A DNA stretch of 60,612 nucleotides from Saccharothrix sp. NRRL B-16348 (GCF_001280085.1 NZ_LGED01000276.1:1-60612), one strand, 5' to 3'. Numbered from the stretch's first letter, positions 1 through 8,264 are shown. The notes: a model not told the origin generated them from the letters alone. Numbers and translations are program-made.

Positions 1-100
1 TCGGGTTTGCTTGGTCGCCAACCCACTTACCGGAGACCTCGCCACGTTCCGGGCACCGACACGCCGGCAGTCACCTCACCTTTGAAACACGGCCTAGGCG

Positions 101-796
101 TCAGCCGACCAGGTCCAGGGTCGTCTGCTCACTGGCGCGGCGCGCGGCCAGCAGGTCCGGTGCGGCGTTGCTGCACTGCACCAGCGAGCCGCCGCCCGCC
201 AGCACGGCCAGGAAACCGTTCAGCAGGCCGTCCGGCAGGCCCCACTCCACAGTGGACAGCACGCGGGACGTCGTGGTGATGCCCAACGTCGCCGCCCGCT
301 GGTGCGCCTCCTCCACCACCTCGTCCACAGTGGACTTCAGCAGCGCGGGGGTGGTGCCGGGGATCGGCTCCCACGGCGAGAAGTCGTCGCCGAACACGCG
401 CACGTCGTCGTTGTAGTCCACGGGCGCGCCGCTGCCCAACCCCATGGGGTGCAACGACGCCACGGCCGTCACCAGGGCTCCGGGCGCTTCGACGCCGGGC
501 GCCACGACGGCCACCTTCGCGCCCGTCGGGTCGTCCGTCACGGCCGCGCCGCACCACCACGCGCCCAGCAGCACGCCGGCCGTCTGCCAGTGCGCGGGCA
601 GCAGCACGGCCACCGGGTCGCCCGGCTCGACGTCGTGCTCGTCACGCAGCCAGTTCGCCGTCTTGGCCGCCCAGTTCCGGATGGTGGCGCGGGACAGCTC
701 GACCCGGGTGCCCGCCGCGTCGTCGTAGTGCGTGATCAGGGGACGGCCGGGATTCGCCGCGAACAGGGGCGCGAACAGGGCATCCGTGACGGTCAT
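101..796 (-). CDS. TIGR03089 family protein (truncated acyl-CoA synthetase-like)
   Basis: A 231-residue protein that looks like only the N-terminal part of an AMP-binding (acyl-CoA synthetase) enzyme. Visible traits are the opening FAPLFAANPGRPLITHYDD, the segment AAKTANWLRDEHDVEPGDPVAVLLP and the later VEWGLPDGLLNGFLAVLAGG. Full adenylating enzymes have about 500 residues, and the C-terminal lid with its catalytic Lys is absent, so adenylation is doubtful. The actinobacterial family TIGR03089 (Rv3268-like) has this short form, so the length is normal for the family and not a fresh truncation. It is transcribed leftward, and its start lies 48 bp from repeat array 1, so its promoter must lie in or next to that array. 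Function unknown. The family call is from memory of the family. Confidence 0.85.
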   Translation of the reverse strand: MTVTDALFAPLFAANPGRPLITHYDDAAGTRVELSRATIRNWAAKTANWLRDEHDVEPGDPVAVLLPAHWQTAGVLLGAWWCGAAVTDDPTGAKVAVVAPGVEAPGALVTAVASLHPMGLGSGAPVDYNDDVRVFGDDFSPWEPIPGTTPALLKSTVDEVVEEAHQRAATLGITTTSRVLSTVEWGLPDGLLNGFLAVLAGGGSLVQCSNAAPDLLAARRASEQTTLDLVG

Positions 797-844
797 GCGC
801 CAACCTTGCCACGCCCCGCCACACCCGCGCCCATCGACCCGATC

Positions 845-1032
845 ACCGCGTGTCCTACGTTCGCGTCACGCGTGTCCTACGTTCAGAACACCCGAGTTGA
901 ACGCTCAGAACACGGCGAGCCCGTCCTGAGCGTTGAATTCAGGCGTTCTGAACGTAGGACTCTCGCGACCTGAACGTAGGACACGCGCGTTCTGGAGGTA
1001 GGACACGCGTGTTCTGAGCGTGGGACACGCGG
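845..1032. repeat. 22-bp repeat array 1 (3 reverse units, 12-bp centre, 5 forward units)
   Basis: Eight contiguous 22-bp units can be read in register. Three are in reverse orientation (845-866, 867-888, 889-910), then a 12-bp centre (911-922), then five forward units (923-944, 945-966, 967-988, 989-1010, 1011-1032). The forward core is GAACGTAGGACACGCG. The two innermost units, 889-910 and 923-944, are a variant with core GAGCGTTGAA (read forward), so each arm starts with a variant and continues with canonical units. The last unit ends one base before the stop codon (complement of 1034-1036) of the next gene. There are no spacers between units, so this is not CRISPR. Related arrays lie at 27833-28086 and 35626-35846. 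Confidence 0.95.
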
Positions 1033-1033
1033 G

Positions 1034-1909
1034 TTAGCGGGGGTTGGCGGTGAGGATGCGGAGGGCGTGGGTGGTGACGACGCCGCGCCACTCCAGCAGC
1101 GCGGCCGGGCCGGGTGGTTGCCACGACACCGGCCAGCCGCCGTCGGCCTCCTGAGCGGCGGCCAGCGCGTCCAGGTGCGCGGTGATCGCGTCGGCGGGGA
1201 ACAGGGAGCGCAGCGGGTCGTCGGGCAGCGGCGCGAAGTCGAGCGGGGTCAGGCCGTAGCCCTCGCCCGGGTAGAGGTGGAACAGGGTCAGGTCCTCGAC
1301 CGACAGCCCGTGCCGACCTGCCCAGTCGCGGTCCGGCGTGGTCGCCAGGAAGTGCAGCACGTTGACCGCCGTGTGGGCGTCGACGGGGCCGGACAGCGCC
1401 TCGATCCGGGTGCGGCAGAACTCGTCGGCGGTGTCGAGCCAGGCCGCGGACACGCCGGCCTTCCGCAGCCCCGCCACGATGCCCGCGGTCGGGTTCAGGC
1501 CCACCGGGAACCGGCCGTCACCCCAGTGGTCGGCACGGGCGTGGTCGGCGATGTCGGGCAGCACGATCGGCAGCCCGCCGTCGGGCGACGTCACCGATTC
1601 GAGGTACGGCACCAGGCTCCCGGCGAACCCGGCGACCTTCCGCCGCACGTCCGGGTCGGCCGCGGGGGAGTCCAGCACCTGCGTGAGCACGCCGAGCGCG
1701 AAGTCGACGGCCAGCGGCTGGCTGTGCGGCGCCCGGACGTCCGGTTCGAGCGCGTGGCCCAACCCGCCGTCGGCGTTGCGGTAGCCCGCGAGCGCGTCCA
1801 CGACCGCGCCGGCTGCGACCGGGTCCGGCGCGGACCACAGGAGGGCGAGCCGCCGTTCGAGCAACCGGGCGTGCGTGTCGAGGAAGGCGCGGGCGCGGGC
1901 GAGGTCCAT
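1034..1909 (-). CDS. Hypothetical protein with alpha/alpha-toroid (prenyltransferase/squalene-cyclase-like) repeats
   Basis: A 291-residue protein starting MDLARARAFLDTHARLLERR. Three Gly-rich turns recur: NADGGLGHALEPD near residue 50, SPDGGLPIVLPD near 120 and EADGGWPVSWQ near 260. This (D/N)GG(L/W) pattern between helices is typical of alpha/alpha-toroid folds such as prenyltransferase beta subunits and terpene cyclases. The DxDD motif of squalene-hopene cyclases is not seen, so enzymatic activity is not supported. The ATG at 1909 is chosen because the clear fold starts there; a longer open frame upstream overlaps the LCP gene. Repeat array 1 begins one base after its stop codon. Function unknown. 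Confidence 0.75.
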   Translation of the reverse strand: MDLARARAFLDTHARLLERRLALLWSAPDPVAAGAVVDALAGYRNADGGLGHALEPDVRAPHSQPLAVDFALGVLTQVLDSPAADPDVRRKVAGFAGSLVPYLESVTSPDGGLPIVLPDIADHARADHWGDGRFPVGLNPTAGIVAGLRKAGVSAAWLDTADEFCRTRIEALSGPVDAHTAVNVLHFLATTPDRDWAGRHGLSVEDLTLFHLYPGEGYGLTPLDFAPLPDDPLRSLFPADAITAHLDALAAAQEADGGWPVSWQPPGPAALLEWRGVVTTHALRILTANPR

Positions 1910-1959
1910 GCCGACGATGCTGGCACCCGCACCGCCCAGCGTCTTGAACGGATCGGCCG

Positions 1960-3135
1960 TCAGTCGACGCAGACCGGGCCGGCCTGGACGACGCGGTGGC
2001 GCGGCCCGTCGAGGCTCACCAGCCGGTCGGCGCCGAAGCGCTGGGTGGGCGGAGCACTGGAAGTGGTCGACGGAGCGGGCACGGGGGTCTTCTCGCCCAG
2101 CAGCTCCGCCACGAACGCCTTCACCGCGGCCGGGTCCACGGTCACGATGCTCTGACCGCGCTCGTTGCGCGCGCCGACGCCGGTCACCGGGATGGTCGCG
2201 AACTCGACGTTCCCGCCGGCCAGCCCGCGCGCCTGCCCCGCGAACGTCGCCAGGTCCAGCTTCTCGTCCACCACGATCGACTTGCTCACCGCGTCCAGCA
2301 GCCCGGACAGCCGCGCCGGGTCCGCCAGCGTCCCGGCCGACAGCAGCTTCGACATCGCCGCCGACATGAACACCTGCTGCCGCGTGATCCGCCCCAGGTC
2401 GCCGTTCGGGATGCCCTTGCGCTGCCGCACGAACGCCAGCGCGTCGCCACCGGCGATCGTCTGCACGCCCGCGCGGAAGTTCGCGCCCGAGTCCGGGTCG
2501 GACGTGGCCTGCTTCAGGCACACCTCCACGCCGCCGATCACCTCGGTGAGCAGGTAGAACCCGTACAGGTTGATCTCCGCGTAGTGGTCGACCCGCACGC
2601 CGGTCAGCTCCTGCACCACCTGCACCAGCGCCCGCCGCCCGGCCTGGTCGCCCGCGATGGAGCGCTCGGTCAGGTCGGACATGCCCGCCTCGGCCAGCCG
2701 CTGCATGGTGAAGAACTTGGTCAGCCCGTACGCCGAGTTGATCTTCTCGTCGCCGATCTCGGGGATGGGCACGTACGTGTCGCGCGGGATGGACACCGCG
2801 TGCGCCTTGCTGCCGTCGTGCGGCACGCGCATCACGATGATCGTGTCCGTGTTGAGCGTGTCCGTCGCCTCCGTGCGCAACTTCCGCAGCACGTGGTCCG
2901 GCAGCTGCACGCCCTGGGCATCGGTGCGGCTGTCGCTGCCGACCAGCAGGATGTCCGTCGCGCCGTCGGCGGCGGGCGGCGCGTTCGGCACGTCCGACAA
3001 CGCCGTCAGCACGTCCGTCGTGTTCACGCTCTCCTGCACGCGCTGCAGCGCCGACCAGCCGTACCCGGCCGCCGCCAGCACGGCCGCGGACAGCAGCGCG
3101 ACGAGCACGCGTCCGGCGATCACCGCAGCCTTCAC
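1960..3135 (-). CDS. LCP (LytR-CpsA-Psr) family protein without LytR_C domain
   Basis: A 391-residue membrane-anchored protein. The GTG start at 3135 is preceded by AGGAGG 6 bases upstream. The N-terminus has one membrane segment (about residues 7-27), followed by an extracytoplasmic LCP domain with DILLVGSDSRTDAQG, NTDTIIVMRVP, the catalytic-type SIPRDTYVPIP and AFVRQRKGIPNGDLGRI. LCP enzymes transfer lipid-linked wall polymers such as arabinogalactan or teichoic acids to peptidoglycan. After the LCP domain comes a short Pro/Ser/Thr linker, but the LytR_C domain of its neighbour is missing, although the tail PVCVD resembles the neighbour's VVCVN. It lies 83 bp beyond the stop codon of the second LCP gene, in the same direction, and was probably produced by tandem duplication. 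It corresponds by position to the CpsA/Rv3267 locus. Confidence 0.92.
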   Translation of the reverse strand: MKAAVIAGRVLVALLSAAVLAAAGYGWSALQRVQESVNTTDVLTALSDVPNAPPAADGATDILLVGSDSRTDAQGVQLPDHVLRKLRTEATDTLNTDTIIVMRVPHDGSKAHAVSIPRDTYVPIPEIGDEKINSAYGLTKFFTMQRLAEAGMSDLTERSIAGDQAGRRALVQVVQELTGVRVDHYAEINLYGFYLLTEVIGGVEVCLKQATSDPDSGANFRAGVQTIAGGDALAFVRQRKGIPNGDLGRITRQQVFMSAAMSKLLSAGTLADPARLSGLLDAVSKSIVVDEKLDLATFAGQARGLAGGNVEFATIPVTGVGARNERGQSIVTVDPAAVKAFVAELLGEKTPVPAPSTTSSAPPTQRFGADRLVSLDGPRHRVVQAGPVCVD

Positions 3136-3218
3136 CGACGTCCTCCTACGAATGGGTGTCCGACCAGGCTAACCACCTTCGACCGGTCGGACGTCCGGGT
3201 TCACCGGAGGTGGGTGTC

Positions 3219-4754
3219 TCAGTTGACGCAGACCACACCGTCGGCGGTGATCGGCGGGGTGGAGCTCGTCGAGGGCGCGTTCCCCGTGCCGGTGACGTCG
3301 GCCGACGCGGGGTCGGTCTGGTCCGGCGGCGTGTAGTCGGCGCCGGCGTACACCAGGACCTGCCCCCTGGGCACGGAGTCGTCCTCGACGGCCTCGGCGT
3401 TACCGCCCAGGGCGGAGATCACCTGCTCGGCGCTCGCCCGCTCACCCGGCGCGTGCCGCACGGACGTCGTCTCCGCGTACGCCCCGGAGTTCGCGAGACC
3501 GCGCCGGAACCCCTTCTCCACCAACATCTCCAGCACGGTCGCGGCCAGCCGGTTCACCCCGGCGGCGTTGTAGACGTGCACGGTGATCGCCGACGGCGGC
3601 GGGCCGGACGGCCTCGTGGTGGTGCCGGCGGGCGCCGTCGACGGCTCGTTGTCGGTCGCCAGGCCCTTGATGAACTGCCGCACCTGCCCCGGGTCGACCG
3701 GCAGCACGTTGCCGTCACCCCACGTGTCCATCGGGTCGCCGACCGGGATCGTGCGGAACTGGATGTTGCCGCCCACGAGGCCCTGCATCTGGGTGGCGAA
3801 CTCGGTGATGTTCCACCCCTCGCTCAGCACGACGGACTTCTTCACCGCCGTCACGAGCTGGTCGAGCTTGTCGAAGTCGGTCAGCGTGCCCGTGGACAGC
3901 ACCTTGCGGGCCAACGCGCCGATGAACACCTGCTGCCGCACGATCCGGTCCAGGTCGCCGCCGGGCAGCCCGCCGCGCTGGCGCACGAACGACAGCGCCT
4001 TGGCGCCCTCGATGGTCTGCCGCCCGGCCGGGAAGTCGGCGCCCGAGTCGCGGTCGCGGGTGGCCTCGTTCAGGCACACCTCGACGCCGCCGAGCGCCTT
4101 CGTCACCTCGTAGAAGCTGGCCAGGTTGACTTCGGCGTACCGGTCGACGGTGACCGAGCCGCCGGTCAGCCCCTCGATCGTCTTGATCAACGTCTTGCGG
4201 CCGGCCAGCGTCGACTCCAGCTCGATGCGGGCCTCGTCGGTGACGCCCTCGTTACGCAGCCGCTGCGCCGTCTCGTTCTTCTGCCGGGCCAGCGCGGAGT
4301 TCAGCTTGTGCTTGCCGAACCCGTCCGCGATCTCCACGTACGCGTCACGCGGGAACGAGATGGCCACCGCACGCGTGCCGTCCCTCGGGACGTGCACCAG
4401 GATCATCGTGTCGGTGTTCTGCGTGCCGTCCGCCACACCGCCGTTGAGCAGCGCCAACACCTCGTCCGACAGCGGGTTGCCCTGCGCGTCGGTGCGGCTG
4501 TCGACGCCGACCAGCAGGATGTCGACCGCGCCGTCGAGCGGCGTGCGGGCCACGCCGTTCTCGTCCTCGGTCACGGAGGACGCGATGACGTCGGTCGTCG
4601 TGATGCCCTCGTCGATGTCGCTGAGGTAGTACCAGCCGTACCACGTGACGACGAGCACAGCCGCCGAGACCAGCGCCAGCAGTGAACGCGCGGTGAGCGC
4701 GAGAGCACGAAGAGCAGCCGATCCACCGGCTGTTCCTGGCGGACTGGAGTCCAC
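3219..4754 (-). CDS. LCP family protein with C-terminal LytR_C domain
   Basis: A membrane-anchored cell-wall ligase of about 511 residues. Order: one membrane segment near residues 20-40, an LCP domain (DILLVGVDSRTDAQG, NTDTMILVHVPRDG, SFPRDAYVEI, SFVRQRGGLPGGDLDRI), a Thr/Pro linker, then a LytR_C domain (TVHVYNAAGVNRLAATVLEM) and the tail ADGVVCVN. The conserved Arg of SFPRD and the Asp of VDSR are present. I chose GTG 4754 because GGAGG stands 6 bases upstream. An in-frame ATG at 4826 adds 24 residues but its AGAGGA abuts the start codon; a TATAAG hexamer (complement of 4831-4836) could serve a leaderless transcript from there. It is divergent from rmlB. Probable role: attachment of the rhamnose-containing arabinogalactan linker to peptidoglycan. 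Confidence 0.92.
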   Translation of the reverse strand: MDSSPPGTAGGSAALRALALTARSLLALVSAAVLVVTWYGWYYLSDIDEGITTTDVIASSVTEDENGVARTPLDGAVDILLVGVDSRTDAQGNPLSDEVLALLNGGVADGTQNTDTMILVHVPRDGTRAVAISFPRDAYVEIADGFGKHKLNSALARQKNETAQRLRNEGVTDEARIELESTLAGRKTLIKTIEGLTGGSVTVDRYAEVNLASFYEVTKALGGVEVCLNEATRDRDSGADFPAGRQTIEGAKALSFVRQRGGLPGGDLDRIVRQQVFIGALARKVLSTGTLTDFDKLDQLVTAVKKSVVLSEGWNITEFATQMQGLVGGNIQFRTIPVGDPMDTWGDGNVLPVDPGQVRQFIKGLATDNEPSTAPAGTTTRPSGPPPSAITVHVYNAAGVNRLAATVLEMLVEKGFRRGLANSGAYAETTSVRHAPGERASAEQVISALGGNAEAVEDDSVPRGQVLVYAGADYTPPDQTDPASADVTGTGNAPSTSSTPPITADGVVCVN

Positions 4755-4924
4755 TGCCTGCCTCCCCCGTGCGCTCAGGCGTGCCTGGCCGAGATTAGTG
4801 GCGCGGCGGTGAACCGCGCCGGACATTCCTCTTATACGGGAGACGCTGTAACAACCAGGTGGGTTGCACGAAAGGCACTCGTGACAGACTGCGATGAGCA
4901 ACCGCCTTCAGGAGGACACTGAGC

Positions 4925-5917
4925 ATGCGGGTACTGGTAACGGGTGGGGCCGGGTTCATCGGCTCGCACTACGTGCGGGAGATGGTGGCCGGCGCTTACC
5001 CGGCCTACGCCGATGCCGAGGTGGTGGTGCTGGACAAGCTCACCTACGCCGGCAACGAGGCGAACCTGGCGCCGGTCGCGGACGACCCGAGGCTGACGTT
5101 CGTCCGGGGCGACATCTGCGACCGCGAGCTGGTCGCCGACCTGATGAGCCGGACGGACGTGGTGGTGCACTTCGCCGCCGAGTCCCATGTGGACCGTTCG
5201 ATCTCCGGTTCCGCCGACTTCGTGCTGACCAACGTGCTCGGCACCCAGACGCTGCTCCAGGGCGCGCTGGAGGCCGGCGTGGCGAAGTTCGTGCACGTGT
5301 CCACCGACGAGGTGTACGGCACGATCGAAGAGGGCTCCTGGACCGAGGAGCACATCCTCGAGCCGAACTCGCCGTACTCGGCGTCCAAGGCGTCGTCGGA
5401 CCTGCTGGCGCGGTCGTTCTTCCGCACCCACGGGCTGCCGGTGACCATCACCCGGTGCTCGAACAACTACGGTCCGTACCAGTTCCCCGAGAAGGTCATC
5501 CCGCTGTTCGTGACCAACCTGGTCGACGGCAAGAAGGTGCCGCTGTACGGCGACGGGCTCAACGTCCGCGACTGGCTGCACGTGGACGACCACTGCCGGG
5601 GCATCCAGCTCGTGCTGGAGGGCGGCCGCGGCGGTGAGATCTACAACATCGGCGGCGGCACCGAGCTGACCAACCGGGAGCTGACCGAGCGCCTGCTGGA
5701 GGCCACCGGGCGCGACTGGGACGCGTTCGTCGAGCCCGTCACCGACCGCAAGGGCCACGACCGGCGCTACTCGGTCGACATCACCAAGATCAGCACCGAG
5801 CTGGGCTACGCCCCCCGCGTCGACTTCGCCGAGGGCCTCGCCTCGACCGTCCAGTGGTACCGCGACAACCGGTCGTGGTGGGAGCCCCTCAAGCAGCGCG
5901 CCGCCCTGGCCCGCTGA
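4925..5917 (+). CDS. rmlB: dTDP-glucose 4,6-dehydratase
   Basis: A 330-residue short-chain dehydrogenase-type enzyme converting dTDP-glucose to dTDP-4-keto-6-deoxyglucose, step two of dTDP-L-rhamnose synthesis. The N-terminus shows the NAD-binding GGAGFIGSHYVRE. Later come HFAAESHVDRSI, the substrate motif STDEVYG and the catalytic YSASK (Tyr-x-x-x-Lys), then NNYGPYQFPEKVIPLF and the C-terminal DRKGHDRRYSVD. The length matches the family. AGGAGG lies 8 bases before the ATG. The stop TGA overlaps the start of rmlD (TGATG), so the two are translationally coupled. rmlA and rmlC are not in the window and must lie elsewhere. Confidence 0.97.
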   Translation: MRVLVTGGAGFIGSHYVREMVAGAYPAYADAEVVVLDKLTYAGNEANLAPVADDPRLTFVRGDICDRELVADLMSRTDVVVHFAAESHVDRSISGSADFVLTNVLGTQTLLQGALEAGVAKFVHVSTDEVYGTIEEGSWTEEHILEPNSPYSASKASSDLLARSFFRTHGLPVTITRCSNNYGPYQFPEKVIPLFVTNLVDGKKVPLYGDGLNVRDWLHVDDHCRGIQLVLEGGRGGEIYNIGGGTELTNRELTERLLEATGRDWDAFVEPVTDRKGHDRRYSVDITKISTELGYAPRVDFAEGLASTVQWYRDNRSWWEPLKQRAALAR

Positions 5918-6810
5918 TGGCGCTCGCACTGCTGGTGCCCGGCGGCCGCGGCCAACTCGGGCGGGACGTGGCGGCGGCGGCTCCGGACGACGGCCTCGTG
6001 CACGCGCCGTCGTCCGCGGAACTGGACCTGACCGACGCCTCCGCGGTGGCCGACGCCGTAGCCGTCTTCGCCTCCACCGCTCGTGACGCCGGCTTCCGCC
6101 CGGTGGTCGTGAACGCGGCGGCGTACACGGCGGTCGACGCCGCGGAGACCGACGCCGAGCGTGCGTCCGAGGTCAACGCGGCCGGCCCGGAGAACCTGGC
6201 GACGAGCTGCCGCGAGCACAACGTCCCGCTGCTGCACGTCTCCACGGACTACGTGTTCCCCGGCGACGGCACACGACCGTACGAGCCGACCGACGAGACC
6301 GGCCCCAAGTCGGTCTACGGCCGCACCAAGCTCGACGGCGAACAGCGCGTCCTGTCCACTTGGGACCGTTCCTGGGTCGTCCGCACGGCGTGGGTCTACG
6401 GCCAACACGGCAACAACTTCGTGAAGACCATGGCCCGCCTGGCGACCACCAACGACACCCTGTCCGTTGTGGACGATCAGGTCGGCTCGCCGACGTGGTC
6501 CCTCGACCTGGCTCACGGCCTGCTGGAACTGGCGGCCGCCGTCTCCTCCGGCAGCACACCCCCACGGGTCCTGCACGCCACCGGCGGCGGCGAGACAACG
6601 TGGTGCGGCTTCGCCCGCGCCATCTTCACCGAACTGGGCCTCGACCCAACCCGCGTCCACCCGTGCACCACGGCCGACTTCCCCCGCCCCGCCCCCCGCC
6701 CGGCCTACTCCGTGCTGTCGGGCAAGGCTTGGGCAGACGCGGGCCTGACCCCACTGCGCCACTGGCAAACCGCACTGACCGCCGCCGTCGCCACCCACGC
6801 CGTGCCCTGA
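5917..6810 (+). CDS. rmlD: dTDP-4-dehydrorhamnose reductase
   Basis: A 297-residue reductase for the final step to dTDP-L-rhamnose, using NAD(P)H. Seen: the Rossmann start LLVPGGRGQLGRDVAAA, VNAAAYTAVDAAETD, STDYVFPGDGTRPYEPTDET, catalytic VYGRTKLDGEQ, and VRTAWVYGQHGNNFVKTM. The ATG at 5917 overlaps the rmlB stop by one base. An upstream in-frame start at 5854 would overlap rmlB deeply and adds no homologous sequence, so it was rejected. The second glycine of the usual GxxGQLG is preserved as GRGQLG. It corresponds to Rv3266c. Product dTDP-rhamnose is the likely donor for the WbbL homologue at 21224. Confidence 0.95.
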   Translation: MALALLVPGGRGQLGRDVAAAAPDDGLVHAPSSAELDLTDASAVADAVAVFASTARDAGFRPVVVNAAAYTAVDAAETDAERASEVNAAGPENLATSCREHNVPLLHVSTDYVFPGDGTRPYEPTDETGPKSVYGRTKLDGEQRVLSTWDRSWVVRTAWVYGQHGNNFVKTMARLATTNDTLSVVDDQVGSPTWSLDLAHGLLELAAAVSSGSTPPRVLHATGGGETTWCGFARAIFTELGLDPTRVHPCTTADFPRPAPRPAYSVLSGKAWADAGLTPLRHWQTALTAAVATHAVP

Positions 6811-6836
6811 CCCGCGCCACACGACCCGCCCAACCG

Positions 6837-6971
6837 CCGCACAACGAACCCGAACCACACCACCGGCTCCTCACCGACCGGCCGCACAACGGACCCGGCG
6901 CAGCACCCCACCGGATCCTCACCCAGCCGCACCACATCGGACCCGCAACGCCCGCACCTAGGCCCGATTTG
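6837..6971. repeat. Imperfect 45-bp tandem repeat, about three copies
   Basis: Copies begin CCGCACAACG at 6837 and 6882 and CCGCACCACA at 6927, each exactly 45 bp apart. Copies 1 and 2 also share CCACCGG(C/A)TCCTCACC, offset by a 3-bp indel. The third copy is more diverged. It lies immediately 3' of rmlD. Since 45 is a multiple of three, an open frame persists through it, but no start or ribosome site supports a gene. Confidence 0.6.
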
Positions 6972-6995
6972 ACATGGGTTCGGGTGCTTTAGGCT
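6969..6995 (+). promoter_or_regulatory. Candidate promoter (TTGACA / TAGGCT, 15-bp spacer)
   Basis: TTGACA at 6969-6974 and TAGGCT at 6990-6995 are good actinobacterial -35/-10 hexamers, but the 15-bp spacer is short. Transcription would start near 7002, at the foot of the 20-bp inverted repeat, and reach the acetyltransferase gene at 7169. Confidence 0.3.
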
Positions 6996-7000
6996 GGTCG

Positions 7001-7049
7001 AAGCCGGGCAGGCTTGGCGGACGCTCTTCCCGCCAGGCCTGCCCGGCTT
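7001..7049. repeat. 20-bp inverted repeat (hairpin) between rmlD and the acetyltransferase
   Basis: Arms 7001-7020 and 7030-7049 pair over all 20 positions (one G-U wobble at RNA level) with a 9-base loop. Outer ends are AAGCCGGGCAGG and CCTGCCCGGCTT. It can act as a terminator for rmlD, but no T-run follows. If the promoter at 6969 is real it would form a hairpin at the 5' end of the acetyltransferase mRNA. The rest of 7050-7168 holds nothing recognisable. Confidence 0.8.
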
Positions 7050-7168
7050 TGGCCTGCCCCGAACATGCGGGGCAACCTGGCGTCCCTCCTCGTACGGGGC
7101 CGGCGGGTCGCCGAACGGTGCGGAAACCGACGTGCGGACGGCCGGCCCGATGGTGTGTGATCTCGGGC

Positions 7169-8035
7169 ATGGTGATCGAGTTGGGCACGCCGGGCGTCGA
7201 CAATCTGGACGACGCGGTGGCCGCGCTGCGGGACTGGCAGCACGACGGCGCGCCGATGCAGCTGCACCCCGGCGACCTCGGCTGGTTCTGGCGGTACGGC
7301 GCGGAGGCGACGGCCGCGGCGGTCCGGACCTGGAGCCGGGACGGTCGGATCGTCGCCGTCGGCCTGCTGGACGAGCCCGACCTGCTGCGGATGACGATCG
7401 CACCGGACGCCCAGCAGGACGAGGAGCTGGCCCGGCGCGTCATCGAGGACGTGGCCGATCCGGCACGCGGTGTGCTGGTCCCGGGCAAGGTGTACATCGA
7501 GGCGCCGAAGGACGCGCTGCTCCAGAACCTCCTGTTCGAGGCCGGCTGGGACACCGACGACCCGTGGACGCCGCTGCGCCGTGACCTGGCGGAGCCGGTT
7601 GAGGACCCGGGCGTGCGGGTCGAGGTGGTCGGGCCGGAGCGGGCGCACGTGCGGACCGCCGTGCAGCGGGCGTCGTTCGCCGGCTCGACGTTCACTGACG
7701 ACCGCTGGCGCGCGATGGCGGCCGGATCGCCGTACGCCGACGCCCGCTGCCTGGTCGCGTACGACGAGCAGGACAACGCGGTGGCCACGGTGACGGTGTG
7801 GTCGGCCGGTGCGGGCCGTCCCGGCCTGATCGAGCCGATGGGCGTGCACGCGAACCACCGCGGCCACGGCTACGGCAAGGCGATCACGGTCGCCGCGGCG
7901 GCGGCGCTCCGGGAACTGGGCTCGTCGAGCGTGCTGGTCTGCACCCCGAGCTCCAACGTCGGCGCTGTCGCCACCTACAAGTCCGCCGGCTTCACGGCAC
8001 TCCCCGAAGTCCGGGACCGCCGCCGGGACGCCTGA
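7169..8035 (+). CDS. GNAT family N-acetyltransferase
   Basis: A 288-residue protein starting MVIELGTPGVDNLDDAV. The C-terminal half contains a GNAT fold: VEVVGPERAHVRTAVQRASF opens it, and the acetyl-CoA loop appears as HANHRGHGYGKAI near residue 230, followed by SSNVGAVATYKSAGF, the usual GNAT C-terminal Asn...Tyr...GF pattern. The N-terminal half (to about residue 145) resembles a second, degenerate GNAT domain, giving a tandem architecture common in actinobacteria. No Shine-Dalgarno is evident; the ATG was chosen because the protein-like composition begins there. The substrate is unknown. It is an insertion relative to the mycobacterial gene order. Confidence 0.8.
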   Translation: MVIELGTPGVDNLDDAVAALRDWQHDGAPMQLHPGDLGWFWRYGAEATAAAVRTWSRDGRIVAVGLLDEPDLLRMTIAPDAQQDEELARRVIEDVADPARGVLVPGKVYIEAPKDALLQNLLFEAGWDTDDPWTPLRRDLAEPVEDPGVRVEVVGPERAHVRTAVQRASFAGSTFTDDRWRAMAAGSPYADARCLVAYDEQDNAVATVTVWSAGAGRPGLIEPMGVHANHRGHGYGKAITVAAAAALRELGSSSVLVCTPSSNVGAVATYKSAGFTALPEVRDRRRDA

Positions 8036-8056
8036 GAGCTGCCTGACGCCGCGCTG

Positions 8057-8248
8057 CTACCGCCGCCGTTTGCGCACCTCCCGCGCGACCAGCAGCACAC
8101 CGGCGAACACCGCGACCGCGGCGGCGGTGAGGACGTACCAGGGTGCCTCCGGGAAGATCGCCCGGAGGGTCACCCTGGTCGCCGCCAGGACGGCGAAGCC
8201 GATCAGCCAAGCGACCACGGGGAGCCGGGCCGAGTCGTCCGGAGCCAT
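8057..8248 (-). CDS. Small two-helix membrane protein
   Basis: A 63-residue protein, MAPDDSARLPVVAWLIGF..., with two hydrophobic helices (about residues 10-27 and 35-52) and a basic tail REVRKRRR that should lie in the cytoplasm. The ATG at 8248 has AAGGAG 5 bases upstream and is preferred to an ATG at 8275 inside the preceding gene. It is the last gene of the leftward ABC transporter operon, 16 bp past the permease stop codon, and may be an accessory subunit. No known family is recognised. Confidence 0.6.
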   Translation of the reverse strand: MAPDDSARLPVVAWLIGFAVLAATRVTLRAIFPEAPWYVLTAAAVAVFAGVLLVAREVRKRRR

Positions 8249-8264
8249 GCTTTCTCCTTCTGGT

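Noticed and set aside
5854..5916. Upstream start for rmlD
   Set aside because: It lies inside rmlB and the conserved nucleotide-binding start follows the ATG at 5917 directly.
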